NCBI GenBank assembly: GCA_036525185.1
Contig: DATDAW010000043.1
Coordinates: forward strand, 1-64,000
Direction of reading: 5' to 3'
From: DATDAW01 sp036525185
GTDB lineage: Bacteria > Verrucomicrobiota > Verrucomicrobiia > Chthoniobacterales > DASVRZ01
Length of the DNA: 64,000 nucleotides
Under the pieces are notes generated by a model, which was given only the letters and a program-made list of their open reading frames with translations, had not been told where the DNA came from and did not search any database. The translations under genes were made by a program, and so were the position numbers. The first letter of the stretch is position 1, and each line of letters starts with the position of its first letter. Positions 23,804-32,542 of this stretch are shown here, piece after piece.

Positions 23804-24132
23804 CGGCTGTGCGCCAACAGCGTCGAGGGAAGCGCCGGGGGGTCGGCGGAAAAAACTCCCATTTCGAGGGACAGACGCTCCGCCGAGTGCGGTGCCATGT
23901 TTTCAATCGCGCCGAATCCGACGGCTACCATCAGCGTTACCGCAGTCGCCGAAACCGCCCATCCCGGTCGCAGGCACGTTGAAACAATTACCTCCCAAAA
24001 GGACTCGCACACCGAAGCGGCCCTCCGGCGACCGATTTCGCTCCAAACGCGCTCCTCAAAATCCACGGGAAGCTCTGGCACGGGTCGCGCGGCGAGTTTT
24101 CCCACCGCATTCGCGAGATCATCTTTGTTCAT
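23800..24132 (-). CDS. Putative membrane anti-sigma factor (CnrY-like position)
   Basis: A 110-residue protein with a cytoplasmic N-terminal part of about 60 residues (LPVDFEERVWSEIGRRR), one transmembrane segment at about 66-84 and a short periplasmic tail. No database family is recognised from sequence alone. The role is inferred from topology and order: it precedes a CnrX-like sensor and an ECF sigma gene, as CnrY does. ATG 24132 is chosen over an upstream ATG at 24189 because it begins the amphipathic cytosolic domain. The stop overlaps the sensor gene start (ATGA). Confidence 0.65.
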   Translation of the reverse strand: MNKDDLANAVGKLAARPVPELPVDFEERVWSEIGRRRAASVCESFWEVIVSTCLRPGWAVSATAVTLMVAVGFGAIENMAPHSAERLSLEMGVFSADPPALPSTLLAHSR

Positions 24133-24245
24133 GACTGTCCATAACGAATATTTTTCGGCAAATCCCTCCATTAAATCTACGGCGCACATCCGCTGACTCC
24201 ATTCTTTCGAGTTCTTCTTCTAACCCCCAGCCGCGCTGTCAGCAG

Positions 24246-26465
24246 TTATAAAAGCGAAAACGGATCGACGTCCACGGTCACCTGGACGTCCTCAGGGAAC
24301 GTCAATTTTGCGATAGTATCTCGCACGTGGCGGCTCAATTTTAGAATCTGGCGGGACCGAAGCGTGATGTGGAAGCGGAAAAATCCTTTCAAGCGCTCGA
24401 GTGGAGCCGGTGCCGGATCGCCGAGGATGGTGCCATCGGGCAAGCCTTCGCGCAGGCGGCGAGCCAGGGTTTCGGCGGAAAACGAAGCGCGCATTTCGTG
24501 GGGAGAACGCGCATGGATGAGGATCATGTGCGTGTACGGCGGGTAATCGCATTTGTCGCGGAATTCGAGTTCCTGCTCCTGGAAGCCGTCGAAATCATGC
24601 TGGCGCGCAAACTGGATGCTCGGATGAAAGGGCGTGTGGCTTTGCACGAGGACTTCGCCTTCAATTTCACCGCGCCCCGCACGTCCGGCAACTTGGGTGA
24701 GGAGCTGGAAGGTCCGTTCGCCCGCCCGAAAATCGGGGAGATGCAAGGCGAGATCCGCATTGATGATGCCGACCAGTGTCACATTCGGAAAATGCAGACC
24801 TTTGGCAATCATTTGCGTGCCGACCAGGATGTCGATTTTGCCCGTGCGGAACGCGTTCAACGTTTCCCGATAGGCGTCTTTGCGGGTCATGGCGTCGGCG
24901 TCCATCCGCCGCACGACAGCCTTCGGAAATACCTTGCCGATAACGTGTTCCACTTTCTCGGTCCCAGCGCCGACATGGCGTATTCCAGGATCGCTACACT
25001 CGGGACATTTGCCCGGCGCGACTTCCGTGTGGCCGCAGATGTGGCAAATGAGTCGCGCCGCGGACCGATGATACGTGAGCGGCAGGCTGCAATTCGGGCA
25101 CTGGCAAACGTGGCCACATTTCGAACAGATGAGCGACGTGGAAAAGCCGCGGCGATTCAGGAAAAGAATCGTCTGTTCCCGTTTTTCGAGTCGGGTTTCA
25201 ATGGCGGTGTGGAGACGTCCCGAAAGAATCCCTGCCCCTTTTCTGGATTCCTGGCGCATGTCGATCACGCGAATGATCGGCATTTTCCGGTCGTCGATGC
25301 GCTCCTTTAGCTCAAGCAGCTTATACTTGCCGGCGAGCGCATTGCGATAACTCTCCAGCGAAGGCGTCGCGCTGCCGAGCAGAATGGCGCAGTTTTCCAT
25401 TTTCGCGCGGACAACAGCGACGTCGCGGGCGTGGTAACGCGGCGTTTCCTCCTGTTTGTACGAATTCTCGTGCTCTTCATCGACGACGATAAGACCGAGG
25501 TTTTCGATCGGGGCAAAAACCGCGCTCCGAGCGCCAATGACAATTCGTGCCGTCCCGGAGTGAATTTTTTGCCATTCGTCGTGACGTTCGCCAGCGGACA
25601 GATGGCTGTGAAGCACCGCGACGCTGTGGCCAGCGGTGGCAAAACGCTCTCGAAAACGCTCCGTTGTCTGGGGCGTAAGCGCGATTTCGGGGACCAAAAC
25701 GATGGCGCCCTTCCCGTGATCCAAAGCCGTCTGAATCGCGCGCAGGTAAATTTCCGTCTTCCCACTGCCGGTGACCCCGTGAAGCAGCAACGGCTGTTTC
25801 TCCGATTCCGCCAGGACTGTGTGGTCAACCATCCCAAGCACCTTTGCCTGTTGCTCGCTCAATTCGTGCGGCTTCGATTCGACAAAACTCTCGCCTTCAA
25901 ATGGGTCGCGCGGACGGATGGCAATAGACGTTTTGGCAAAGCCCTTTTCAACAAGCGCTTTGATTGTTGCCTCGCTGGAAGCCGTCTCCGCAGCGAGTTG
26001 GGTCAACAAAAGCGGCGCTTTCTGTTTCTGCAAATGCTGCACGACTTCGGCCTGACGCGGCGCTTTCCGGCGCAGAGCCGTCATTTCGTCGTCGGAAATC
26101 GGGTGCGCGAGCGCGACGGCGATCTGTTGGCGAAAACCTGTTTCGCCCTTGCGAATCACTTGCGGCAGCACACAGCGAACGGCCGCTTCAACGGGGCACG
26201 CGTAGTAGTCCGACATCCAACGTGCCAATTCCAGCAAACGTGGGCGGACCGCGGGATGTTCGCCTACAACGCCGAGTATTTCTCGCGGCGACTCCCATCC
26301 GGATTCATCCAAGGCTTGCACAACCGTTCCCAGCGTTTCGCGCTCGCGAAAGGGCAGCCGCACCCGCGAACCAATGCCGATTTTTTCCCGGAACACATCC
26401 GGAACCGCGTAGTCAAACTCTTTGTCTGGCGAATGATCGACAATGACACGGACAAATGCAGGCAT
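24246..26465 (-). CDS. priA: Primosomal protein N' (PriA replication-restart helicase)
   Basis: A 739-residue superfamily 2 helicase that reloads the replisome at collapsed forks. The N-terminal 3'-DNA-binding domain begins FVRVIVDHSPDKEFDYAVPD. Walker A is GVTGSGKTEIYLRAI, the DEAH-type box is VVDEEHENSYKQEE, and eight zinc-binding cysteines follow in CSKCGHVCQCPNC and CHICGHTEVAPGKCPEC. RRMDADAMT and QVAGRAGRG complete the helicase motifs. ATG 26465 is used; an upstream GTG at 26504 is possible. It diverges from the lytic transglycosylase gene with a 56-bp gap. Confidence 0.96.
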   Translation of the reverse strand: MPAFVRVIVDHSPDKEFDYAVPDVFREKIGIGSRVRLPFRERETLGTVVQALDESGWESPREILGVVGEHPAVRPRLLELARWMSDYYACPVEAAVRCVLPQVIRKGETGFRQQIAVALAHPISDDEMTALRRKAPRQAEVVQHLQKQKAPLLLTQLAAETASSEATIKALVEKGFAKTSIAIRPRDPFEGESFVESKPHELSEQQAKVLGMVDHTVLAESEKQPLLLHGVTGSGKTEIYLRAIQTALDHGKGAIVLVPEIALTPQTTERFRERFATAGHSVAVLHSHLSAGERHDEWQKIHSGTARIVIGARSAVFAPIENLGLIVVDEEHENSYKQEETPRYHARDVAVVRAKMENCAILLGSATPSLESYRNALAGKYKLLELKERIDDRKMPIIRVIDMRQESRKGAGILSGRLHTAIETRLEKREQTILFLNRRGFSTSLICSKCGHVCQCPNCSLPLTYHRSAARLICHICGHTEVAPGKCPECSDPGIRHVGAGTEKVEHVIGKVFPKAVVRRMDADAMTRKDAYRETLNAFRTGKIDILVGTQMIAKGLHFPNVTLVGIINADLALHLPDFRAGERTFQLLTQVAGRAGRGEIEGEVLVQSHTPFHPSIQFARQHDFDGFQEQELEFRDKCDYPPYTHMILIHARSPHEMRASFSAETLARRLREGLPDGTILGDPAPAPLERLKGFFRFHITLRSRQILKLSRHVRDTIAKLTFPEDVQVTVDVDPFSLL

Positions 26466-26521
26466 AATTTTGACGTTTGCGTTGGCAGAATTTGTCCAGG
26501 ACACTAAACCGTCACGTCTCC

Positions 26522-27124
26522 ATGGGCAGCTTTTTTACCAGACTCGTCGTTACCATTGTCCTGTCCGCAATAGCTGCTGCCGCCTACGTTTATTTTCAAA
26601 CAGGCGACCCGATTTACGCGCTTCGGGAAAGCCTCAACGGTGGTGCCTGGGCCAGATACGACAGGGCCATCAAAAAAGCGGCGGCGGACAACCAAATTGA
26701 TCCGCGACTCATCAAAGCGGTGGTCTGGCGCGAGAGCCGTTTCGGCGCCCACAAAAAGGGAGCGCATGGCGAGCGCGGGTTGATGCAGATCACTGAAATC
26801 GCCGCCAAAGACTACGCCATTGCCAAGGGAATCAAGGATTTCGATCCCAACGAATTGTTCAAACCGGAGGTCAATCTGGAAGTCGGTTCGTGGTATTTGA
26901 AACGCGCGCTCGACCATTATAAAGATCGGGAAAGTCCTCTGCCCTTCGCTTTATCCGAATACAACGCCGGCCGATCGCGGGTTACCAAATGGATCGGCAA
27001 TCCGGAAAAAGAAATCCCGACCAGCGCCGAGGAAATGAAGCAAAAAAGCTACGATAGCACCCGGGCTTATGTCGAAGCGATCGAGCAGCGGTACGAGTTC
27101 TACAAGCAACGCGGTGAGATGTGA
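26522..27124 (+). CDS. Lytic transglycosylase (Slt-type), membrane anchored
   Basis: A 200-residue murein lyase with an N-terminal transmembrane anchor or signal (residues 5-25) and a lysozyme-like SLT domain (about 48-190). The catalytic glutamate is Glu71 in VVWRESRFG, followed by the substrate-binding motifs GERGLMQI and ALSEYNAGRSRV. It cleaves the beta-1,4 bond in peptidoglycan to give anhydromuramyl ends. ATG 26522 is preferred to a TTG extension that overlaps the priA start region. A decayed gene follows downstream. Confidence 0.92.
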   Translation: MGSFFTRLVVTIVLSAIAAAAYVYFQTGDPIYALRESLNGGAWARYDRAIKKAAADNQIDPRLIKAVVWRESRFGAHKKGAHGERGLMQITEIAAKDYAIAKGIKDFDPNELFKPEVNLEVGSWYLKRALDHYKDRESPLPFALSEYNAGRSRVTKWIGNPEKEIPTSAEEMKQKSYDSTRAYVEAIEQRYEFYKQRGEM

Positions 27125-27164
27125 CGTTGGTTCTCCATGGCTGCTAATCCGCTGGCATTGATGC

Positions 27165-27720
27165 CCGCGACACATTTGCCGCCCCTTTCGCCGTGTCCGG
27201 CGTCGCTTTGTCGGCGATGACTCTTGTCTGTGCGACGCAGGTCTATGCCAACGCGGGCGGCGATCCTTACGCCACGGCGGCGTTCAATGGGCGGGCTGGA
27301 ACTACGTCGGCGCCAACGCAGCTTCCGGCGTTTACCTGGGCCACTATAGCAATGGGTATTTCGTCCTGACCGCCGATCATGTAGGTCTGGACAATTTCAC
27401 GGATTCGGTGAGCAACTTGGTCCTCGGCGCTCCAACGCTTATGGCCGATTCGGCACTCAACATGATATAACAAGCCGGAGTTTATTATATGGGGTGATAC
27501 CAACGACATCGGGTGGCCGCGATCATGGTCACCGCAGGCACGATCGACTCCGCATCCAGTTCAGAGCTAAAAGTTACTGGCGCCGTGTGGATATAGTCTT
27601 ATGCGACAAAGATCCAGGTAATCATGGGAACTCCTGTCCCGGAACCTTCCGCTATGGCCCAATGGGTCACGCGGGTCATCCTGGCGGTATGCCAGCATGC
27701 AAGGCAAACACAGTTTTAGC
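27165..27720 (+). pseudogene. Decayed secreted trypsin-like peptidase with PEP-CTERM signal
   Basis: The roughly 640-bp stretch between the transglycosylase and ilvB has no intact gene but keeps protein-like pieces in shifting plus-strand frames. First comes a signal-peptide-like SGVALSAMTLVCATQVYANAGG (27198-27260). Next is ASGVYLGHYSNGYFVLTADHVGL near 27320-27390, resembling the S1 peptidase block around the catalytic histidine (TAAHV). Last is VPEPSAMA (27636-27659), the PEP-CTERM sorting motif, in a third context. Frameshifts and missing middle parts show it is dead. Confidence 0.6.
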
Positions 27721-27764
27721 TGGCTATGACGAGACCGCAAGCCGGTGGCTCACACGGATTTCTG

Positions 27765-29585
27765 CTAGAGCCCGGATCCGGCCTCGAGCGTCGTTCGACC
27801 TTCGGTGATGACGTCTTTGTAGGTCCCTCCGGCGGGAATCATCGGAAGAACATGCTCCGTGTAAGGGACCATTACGTCGAGGACATAGCACTCCGTTGAG
27901 TCGAGCATACGCTGCATCGCCCCGCGCAGATCCTCTTTGCGCAGAACGCGCTCACATTTGACGCCGAACCCGGCGCAAATCGCGACGTAATCGGGATAAA
28001 TCTCGTTTAGATTCCGTGGGTCGCCGAGGAAGGTGTGGCCGCGATTGCTCTTGTAGAACCGGTCCTCCCACTGCACGACCATGCCCAGGTACTGGTTGTT
28101 GAGGATAATCACCTTGGCGGGAATCTGCTCCACGTGCGCCATCGCCAGCTCCTGGACGTTCATCAAGAACGACCCGTCACCATCAATATCGACGACTTGC
28201 TTGTCCGGACAGGCCACTTTTGCGCCGATCGCTGCGGGAAAACCGAAGCCCATCGAGCCGAGGCCTGCCGACGTAAGGAACGTCCGGGGTTTATCGAAAT
28301 CGTAATGCTGCCCGGCCCACATCTGGTGCTGGCCAACTCCGGTGGTGATAATCGCCTCGCCTTTGGTCATTTCCCAAAGCAACCGGACGGCGTACTGCGG
28401 CTGGATGACTTGATTCGTGTCCTTGAAGGTAAATGGGAAGTTTTTTTTCCAGGTTGCGATTTTCGCGTACCAATCGGGAAATGAGTTGAAACTTGCTGCC
28501 ACACGCTCCTTCCCATTTTGTGCCAGGAGCTGATTGAGCCGGGTCAACGCGTATTTGACATCGCTTAGAATCGGCAGGCGGACGACTTTGTTCTTATTAA
28601 TTTCCGAATTGTCGATGTCGATGTGGACAATCGTGCCGTGCTTTGCGAACTCCTCGATTTTTCCCGTCACGCGATCATCAAAACGGACGCCAATGGCGAG
28701 CAAGAGGTCGGCTTCATTGACCGCATTATTGGCATAAACGGTGCCGTGCATCCCCAGCCATTTGAGCGAAAGCGGATGGCCCTCCGGAAAGCCGCCAATT
28801 CCCATAAGCGTGGTCGCAACAGGAATTTGCGTGCGTTCCACGAACTCGAACAACTCCGCCGACGCTTCGCCTGAAATGATGCCGCCGCCGCAATAAATCA
28901 TCGGACTCTTCGCCGCAGCCATGAGGCCGATCACTTCGTGCAGTGCAACGTCGTCGGCATGCTTGATGGGATTGTAGCCGCGCAGATTGATCGTTGTCGG
29001 AAAAACCGGCTGCGTCCTGGCGTTCTGGATATTCTTTGGAATGTCGATGAGCACGGGTCCTGGACGTCCGGTTTGGGCGATGTGGAACGCCTCTTTGACG
29101 ATGCGCGGGATTTCGTTGACGTCCCAAACAAGGTAATTGTGCTTCACGACGGGCAGGGTCATGCCAAAAACGTCCGTTTCCTGGAATGCACCGCGCCCGA
29201 TCATGTTCTGTGCGACCTGCCCTGTGATGGCGACCAGTGGAATGGAATCCATGTAGGCGTCGGCGATACCGGTCACCAGGTTGGTCGCGCCCGGCCCTGA
29301 GGTAGCCATGCAAACGCCCGCTCTTCCCGTCGCCCGCGCATAGCCCTCAGCGGCAAACACGCCCCCCTGCTCGTGGCGGGGCAAAATCGTCCGGATTTTC
29401 TTCGAATACGTCAACGCCTGGTGAATCGGCATCGATGCGCCGCCAGGATAAGCAAAAATTGTGTCCACTCCCTCGCGCTCCAGACAGGCGACAAGAATTT
29501 CCGCCCCATTCATGACTGGACCGCGCTCAAGGGCGGTGGACGGCGTCGATTGAGTGTCGGTGACGGCGGTGCTGGGATTGCTCAT
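27765..29585 (-). CDS. ilvB: Acetolactate synthase large (catalytic) subunit
   Basis: A 606-residue thiamine-diphosphate enzyme that condenses pyruvate to acetolactate (or acetohydroxybutyrate) in valine, leucine and isoleucine synthesis. The N-terminal domain has Glu72 in RHEQGG, the catalytic glutamate. The central FAD domain includes GVRFDDRVTGK. The ThDP/Mg motif is GDGSFLMNVQELAMAHVEQIPAKVIILNNQYLGMV near residues 460-495. The length suits anabolic AHAS. Start is ATG 29585. The regulatory-subunit gene ilvN, usually next downstream, is absent: a decayed peptidase gene lies there instead. Confidence 0.96.
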   Translation of the reverse strand: MSNPSTAVTDTQSTPSTALERGPVMNGAEILVACLEREGVDTIFAYPGGASMPIHQALTYSKKIRTILPRHEQGGVFAAEGYARATGRAGVCMATSGPGATNLVTGIADAYMDSIPLVAITGQVAQNMIGRGAFQETDVFGMTLPVVKHNYLVWDVNEIPRIVKEAFHIAQTGRPGPVLIDIPKNIQNARTQPVFPTTINLRGYNPIKHADDVALHEVIGLMAAAKSPMIYCGGGIISGEASAELFEFVERTQIPVATTLMGIGGFPEGHPLSLKWLGMHGTVYANNAVNEADLLLAIGVRFDDRVTGKIEEFAKHGTIVHIDIDNSEINKNKVVRLPILSDVKYALTRLNQLLAQNGKERVAASFNSFPDWYAKIATWKKNFPFTFKDTNQVIQPQYAVRLLWEMTKGEAIITTGVGQHQMWAGQHYDFDKPRTFLTSAGLGSMGFGFPAAIGAKVACPDKQVVDIDGDGSFLMNVQELAMAHVEQIPAKVIILNNQYLGMVVQWEDRFYKSNRGHTFLGDPRNLNEIYPDYVAICAGFGVKCERVLRKEDLRGAMQRMLDSTECYVLDVMVPYTEHVLPMIPAGGTYKDVITEGRTTLEAGSGL

Positions 29586-29677
29586 GGCTATTAGCTGGCG
29601 GGGTTTGGAAAAATGTGGGGGCCGATTCTACCTCACGCGCCGGCAGCCGGCAAGCTGAAATCCCTTGTGCTCGACGT

Positions 29678-29705
29678 TTGACAGTGACAAGCCCTCTGTT
29701 ATTCT
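29678..29705 (+). promoter_or_regulatory. Sigma70 promoter of tRNA-Cys
   Basis: TTGACA (29678-29683), a 16-base spacer and TATTCT (29700-29705). Transcription would start near 29712, about 12 bases before the tRNA. It is the best consensus promoter on this strand in the area. Confidence 0.7.
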
Positions 29706-29723
29706 GCCCGTCCAGCGAAAAAC

Positions 29724-29798
29724 GGCGGGGTAGCCAAGTGGTAAGGCCGAGGTCTGCAAAACCTCTATTCGCGGGTTCGATTCCCGCCCCCGCCTCCA
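29724..29798 (+). tRNA. tRNA-Cys (GCA)
   Basis: The acceptor stem GGCGGGG (29724-29730) pairs with CCCCGCC (29788-29794), followed by discriminator T, as in tRNA-Cys, and an encoded CCA (29796-29798). The anticodon stem GAGGT/ACCTC encloses CTGCAAA with anticodon GCA. The T arm is GCGGG-TTCGATT-CCCGC. A clean sigma70 promoter lies just upstream. It is convergent with the small secreted-protein gene at 29842-30159. Confidence 0.97.
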
Positions 29799-29841
29799 TT
29801 TTCAAGGAAGTACCCCGGATTGCTGAAAAATTGCAGCGATT

Positions 29842-30159
29842 TTACTTCACATTTAGAGCCGCCAAAACCTCTGCGGAACTGTTGTAGGTAACGTCGTCCT
29901 GGATCTTGGCATCAAAATAGGCCCGCTCCTCTTTGGAGAACTCATCAGGTATCTCCTTGCGGCATGCCTCTTTGATAGCTTTCCCCGTCGCGGGATACGT
30001 TACATGTTCGTTTAAATGAGTCTTCAGTGTGGCTTCATCAGACCACTTGAATTCGTCCATTGCAGCCGTTTCGGATTCGGTCGCGTAGCTGACCGAGCTG
30101 ACAGATAGGCCGGTGGCAAATAGCGCCACAAACAAGCTCAGTAGAAATCGTCTTTTCAT
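29842..30159 (-). CDS. Small secreted protein of unknown function
   Basis: A 105-residue protein with a clear signal peptide (MKRRFLLSLFVALFATGLS, cleavage near SYA) and a charged, probably helical mature part containing one cysteine (KEACRKEIPDEFSKEE). I do not recognise a family. ATG 30159 is supported by an excellent AAGGAG ribosome site five bases upstream. It stands between tRNA-Cys and the mdoG promoter region and reads away from mdoG. Confidence 0.75.
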   Translation of the reverse strand: MKRRFLLSLFVALFATGLSVSSVSYATESETAAMDEFKWSDEATLKTHLNEHVTYPATGKAIKEACRKEIPDEFSKEERAYFDAKIQDDVTYNSSAEVLAALNVK

Positions 30160-30170
30160 GGCTCTCCTTA

Positions 30171-30356
30171 TCAATTCCAGATAAAAAAAATTACTCCTTC
30201 CAAGAAACGACGCAATTGATCGTTCAAGCCGTCGGCATCGGGGTAGGGATGGTCATGGGGTAAGGGGTCGATCGGAGACACTGCCAGACAATGCTTATGG
30301 ACGAGCCTCTTTTCCAAAGTGGCGATGAGGGGTTTTCCCGCCAAAACATTGCGCAT
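30171..30356 (-). CDS. Possible small gene upstream of the secreted protein (doubtful)
   Basis: A 61-codon frame starting at ATG 30356 and stopping just before the ribosome site of the gene at 29842-30159. Codon use is plausible but no domain, signal or ribosome site is seen. The rest of the roughly 310-bp gap (30160-30471) holds nothing else I can identify apart from, presumably, the mdoG promoter. It may be non-coding. Confidence 0.2.
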   Translation of the reverse strand: MRNVLAGKPLIATLEKRLVHKHCLAVSPIDPLPHDHPYPDADGLNDQLRRFLEGVIFFIWN

Positions 30357-30471
30357 TCGTAAAAATTCGAAGACTCGACATCCGTTCGCCGTCTGAGTTC
30401 GATGTTGTCAGGGAAACGGTCGAGCGCCCCCAAATGCGACCGTCCAGTGATTGGAGGCCCAGACTGTATCC

Positions 30472-32004
30472 ATGAAAACCCACCTTGTTTTTGCCATCAT
30501 GACCGTTGCGCTCCTGGCGCTTGTGATCACGCAGAACCGTGAGAGTTCCTTCACGTTTCAACATGTCATCCGGCAGGCGCAAGATGCTGCTCGCAAACCG
30601 TTTGTGCCGGTGAGTCCCGTAAAGAGCGACGCCCTTCGCAACCTCACTTACGATCAATACCGGGACATTCGCTGGAAGGACGAAGGAACGCTATGGCGGA
30701 ATCTTGGGCTGCCTTTCCAGGCAAAATTTTTCTTCACAGGCGCGCTGAACTCGACCCCGGTGACAGTTTACCAGGTGAATCGCGACAGCGTGCGCCCCAT
30801 CCGATTCACGCCGGAGATGTTCAATTACGGACGCTTGAATTCGATTCCTTACGAGGAACAACAAAAGGGCGGTTTCTCCGGATTTCGCGTCCATTATCCG
30901 ATCAACAAACCGGATTATCTCGATGAAGTGCTGGTCATGCTGGGCGCGAGTTATTTCCGGTCGCTCGCAAAGGATCAGGTCTACGGACTTTCCGCGCGCG
31001 GGATCGCGATCGATACGGGGTCGAATGTGAAAAAAGAGGAATTTCCTTCGTTCACCACCTTCTGGTTGGCGCAGCCTGGGAACACGGACAAAACGTTGAC
31101 GCTTTACGCTCTGCTCGATGGACCGAGTGCAACGGGGGCGTATCGATTTACGATACAGCCTGGGGTGGAAACGGTCATCGACGTGCATGCTGTCCTATTT
31201 TTGCGGAAAGAGATCGACCTGCTCGGCATCGCGCCGTTGACGAGCATGTATTGGTATGGCGAGAACACGAGCAACACTTTTGGTGACTGGCGGCCCGAAG
31301 TGCATGACTCCGATGGTCTACTGGTCCATGGCGGAAATGACGAGTGGGTCTGGCGGCCGTTGGCCTGGTCGAAGTTGCTGCAAATCAATGACTTCGGAAC
31401 AACAAACCCGAGAGGCTTCGGACTACTGCAAAGGGACCGGGATTTCGCGCATTACCAGGACCTCGAAGCTCACTATCATCGGCGCCCGAGTGTCTGGATC
31501 GAACCCAGCGGCGATTGGGGCAAGGGCTCGGTGCGACTTATCCAATTCCCTACCGACAACGAATTCATGGACAATGTCGTGGCTTTTTGGCACACCGACC
31601 GGACACACGCCGCGGGCGACCGGATCGAACTCAACTACCGGATGACATGGCGCGGAAGCGATCCCAGTGAGGGCGACATTGCGCGGTCAGTCGCGACGCG
31701 CATTGATTACCAGGAGCAGGAGTTTTACCGGGTGTTCGTCCTGGATTTTGCCGGGGAAGCGCTGGGAAAACTGCCGGCGGAAACGCAATTGCAGCCGGAA
31801 ATTTCCATCGGCGGCGCCGGTGCTGGTGTCATCGACAAAGTGAACGTGCAAAAAAACACGAACGACAATTCATGGCGCGTGAGTTTCACCGCCAGCACCA
31901 CCGTGCTGCGCAAATCGCACGAAATTCGCTGCGTGCTAAAAAACAATGGCAAACCCGTCGCGGAAACCTGGACTTACACCTGGACGCCCAATGAGCCACG
32001 TTGA
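30472..32004 (+). CDS. mdoG: Glucan biosynthesis protein G (periplasmic)
   Basis: A 510-residue MdoG/OpgG-family protein needed for osmoregulated periplasmic glucan synthesis. It starts with a hydrophobic export segment (residues 5-20). Family blocks include LTYDQYRDIRWK, LWRNLGLPFQAKFF, NYGRLNSIPY, FSGFRVHYPIN, MYWYGENTSN, VHDSDGLLVHGGNDEWVWRPL and FGLLQRDRDFAHYQDLEAHYHRRPSVWIEP. The C-terminal Ig-like domain ends PVAETWTYTW. Length is normal. ATG 30472 is used. It is followed by an overlapping small gene and mdoH, the canonical pairing plus one insert. Confidence 0.95.
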   Translation: MKTHLVFAIMTVALLALVITQNRESSFTFQHVIRQAQDAARKPFVPVSPVKSDALRNLTYDQYRDIRWKDEGTLWRNLGLPFQAKFFFTGALNSTPVTVYQVNRDSVRPIRFTPEMFNYGRLNSIPYEEQQKGGFSGFRVHYPINKPDYLDEVLVMLGASYFRSLAKDQVYGLSARGIAIDTGSNVKKEEFPSFTTFWLAQPGNTDKTLTLYALLDGPSATGAYRFTIQPGVETVIDVHAVLFLRKEIDLLGIAPLTSMYWYGENTSNTFGDWRPEVHDSDGLLVHGGNDEWVWRPLAWSKLLQINDFGTTNPRGFGLLQRDRDFAHYQDLEAHYHRRPSVWIEPSGDWGKGSVRLIQFPTDNEFMDNVVAFWHTDRTHAAGDRIELNYRMTWRGSDPSEGDIARSVATRIDYQEQEFYRVFVLDFAGEALGKLPAETQLQPEISIGGAGAGVIDKVNVQKNTNDNSWRVSFTASTTVLRKSHEIRCVLKNNGKPVAETWTYTWTPNEPR

Positions 32005-32542
32005 TCATACCCAAGCCCCGGTTAGCCAGGCCTGGCGCGAAGCCTGCGCGCGCCTCGAGGATTACCTGGAGTCCTGTGACATCCGGGATCCCGAACGCCG
32101 CTGGCGTCTGGCGTTGGAGATTCTCGAGGAGGCGCGGAGCAAAGTCGCAGCAAATTGCGACCTCACCCCGCTCGAAGCGACGATGGAAACCGTCATGAAC
32201 CGCGCCGACGAGTGGTTTGATTTCATTGCCAATGGCGACGGCAGCGCCCGCGGACGCGTCGCGTGGTTCTCGAGCGGCGCCAGCGCGAAATTCGCAAAAG
32301 ATTTCCTCGAACCCGAACCGGCACACGAACTGGTCGCCGCATTGCGCAGCGAAACGATCCAGGCGGGGCCGGGACTGGAATTTACCACCCTGGCGCGTCA
32401 AGATGTCGACTACGGTCCGATGGAAGACATCGCGCGCGAGACGTGGGAGAAATTTTCGTGGTCGTTCGTGTTGAAGGCATTTCTGCTTTGGGTCGTCATT
32501 TTCTTTATCGCGTGGGGCGCATGGCTCCACTTCCATCCATGA
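31991..32542 (+). CDS. Membrane-anchored protein between mdoG and mdoH
   Basis: A 183-residue protein, mostly soluble and helical, with a C-terminal transmembrane segment at about residues 163-181 (LLWVVIFFIAWGAWLHF), so it is probably tail-anchored in the inner membrane. I recognise no family. ATG 31991 overlaps mdoG by 14 bp, and its stop overlaps the mdoH start (ATGA), so it is translationally coupled to both. That position suggests an accessory role in periplasmic glucan synthesis. Enterobacteria lack a gene here. Confidence 0.75.
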   Translation: MSHVDHTQAPVSQAWREACARLEDYLESCDIRDPERRWRLALEILEEARSKVAANCDLTPLEATMETVMNRADEWFDFIANGDGSARGRVAWFSSGASAKFAKDFLEPEPAHELVAALRSETIQAGPGLEFTTLARQDVDYGPMEDIARETWEKFSWSFVLKAFLLWVVIFFIAWGAWLHFHP

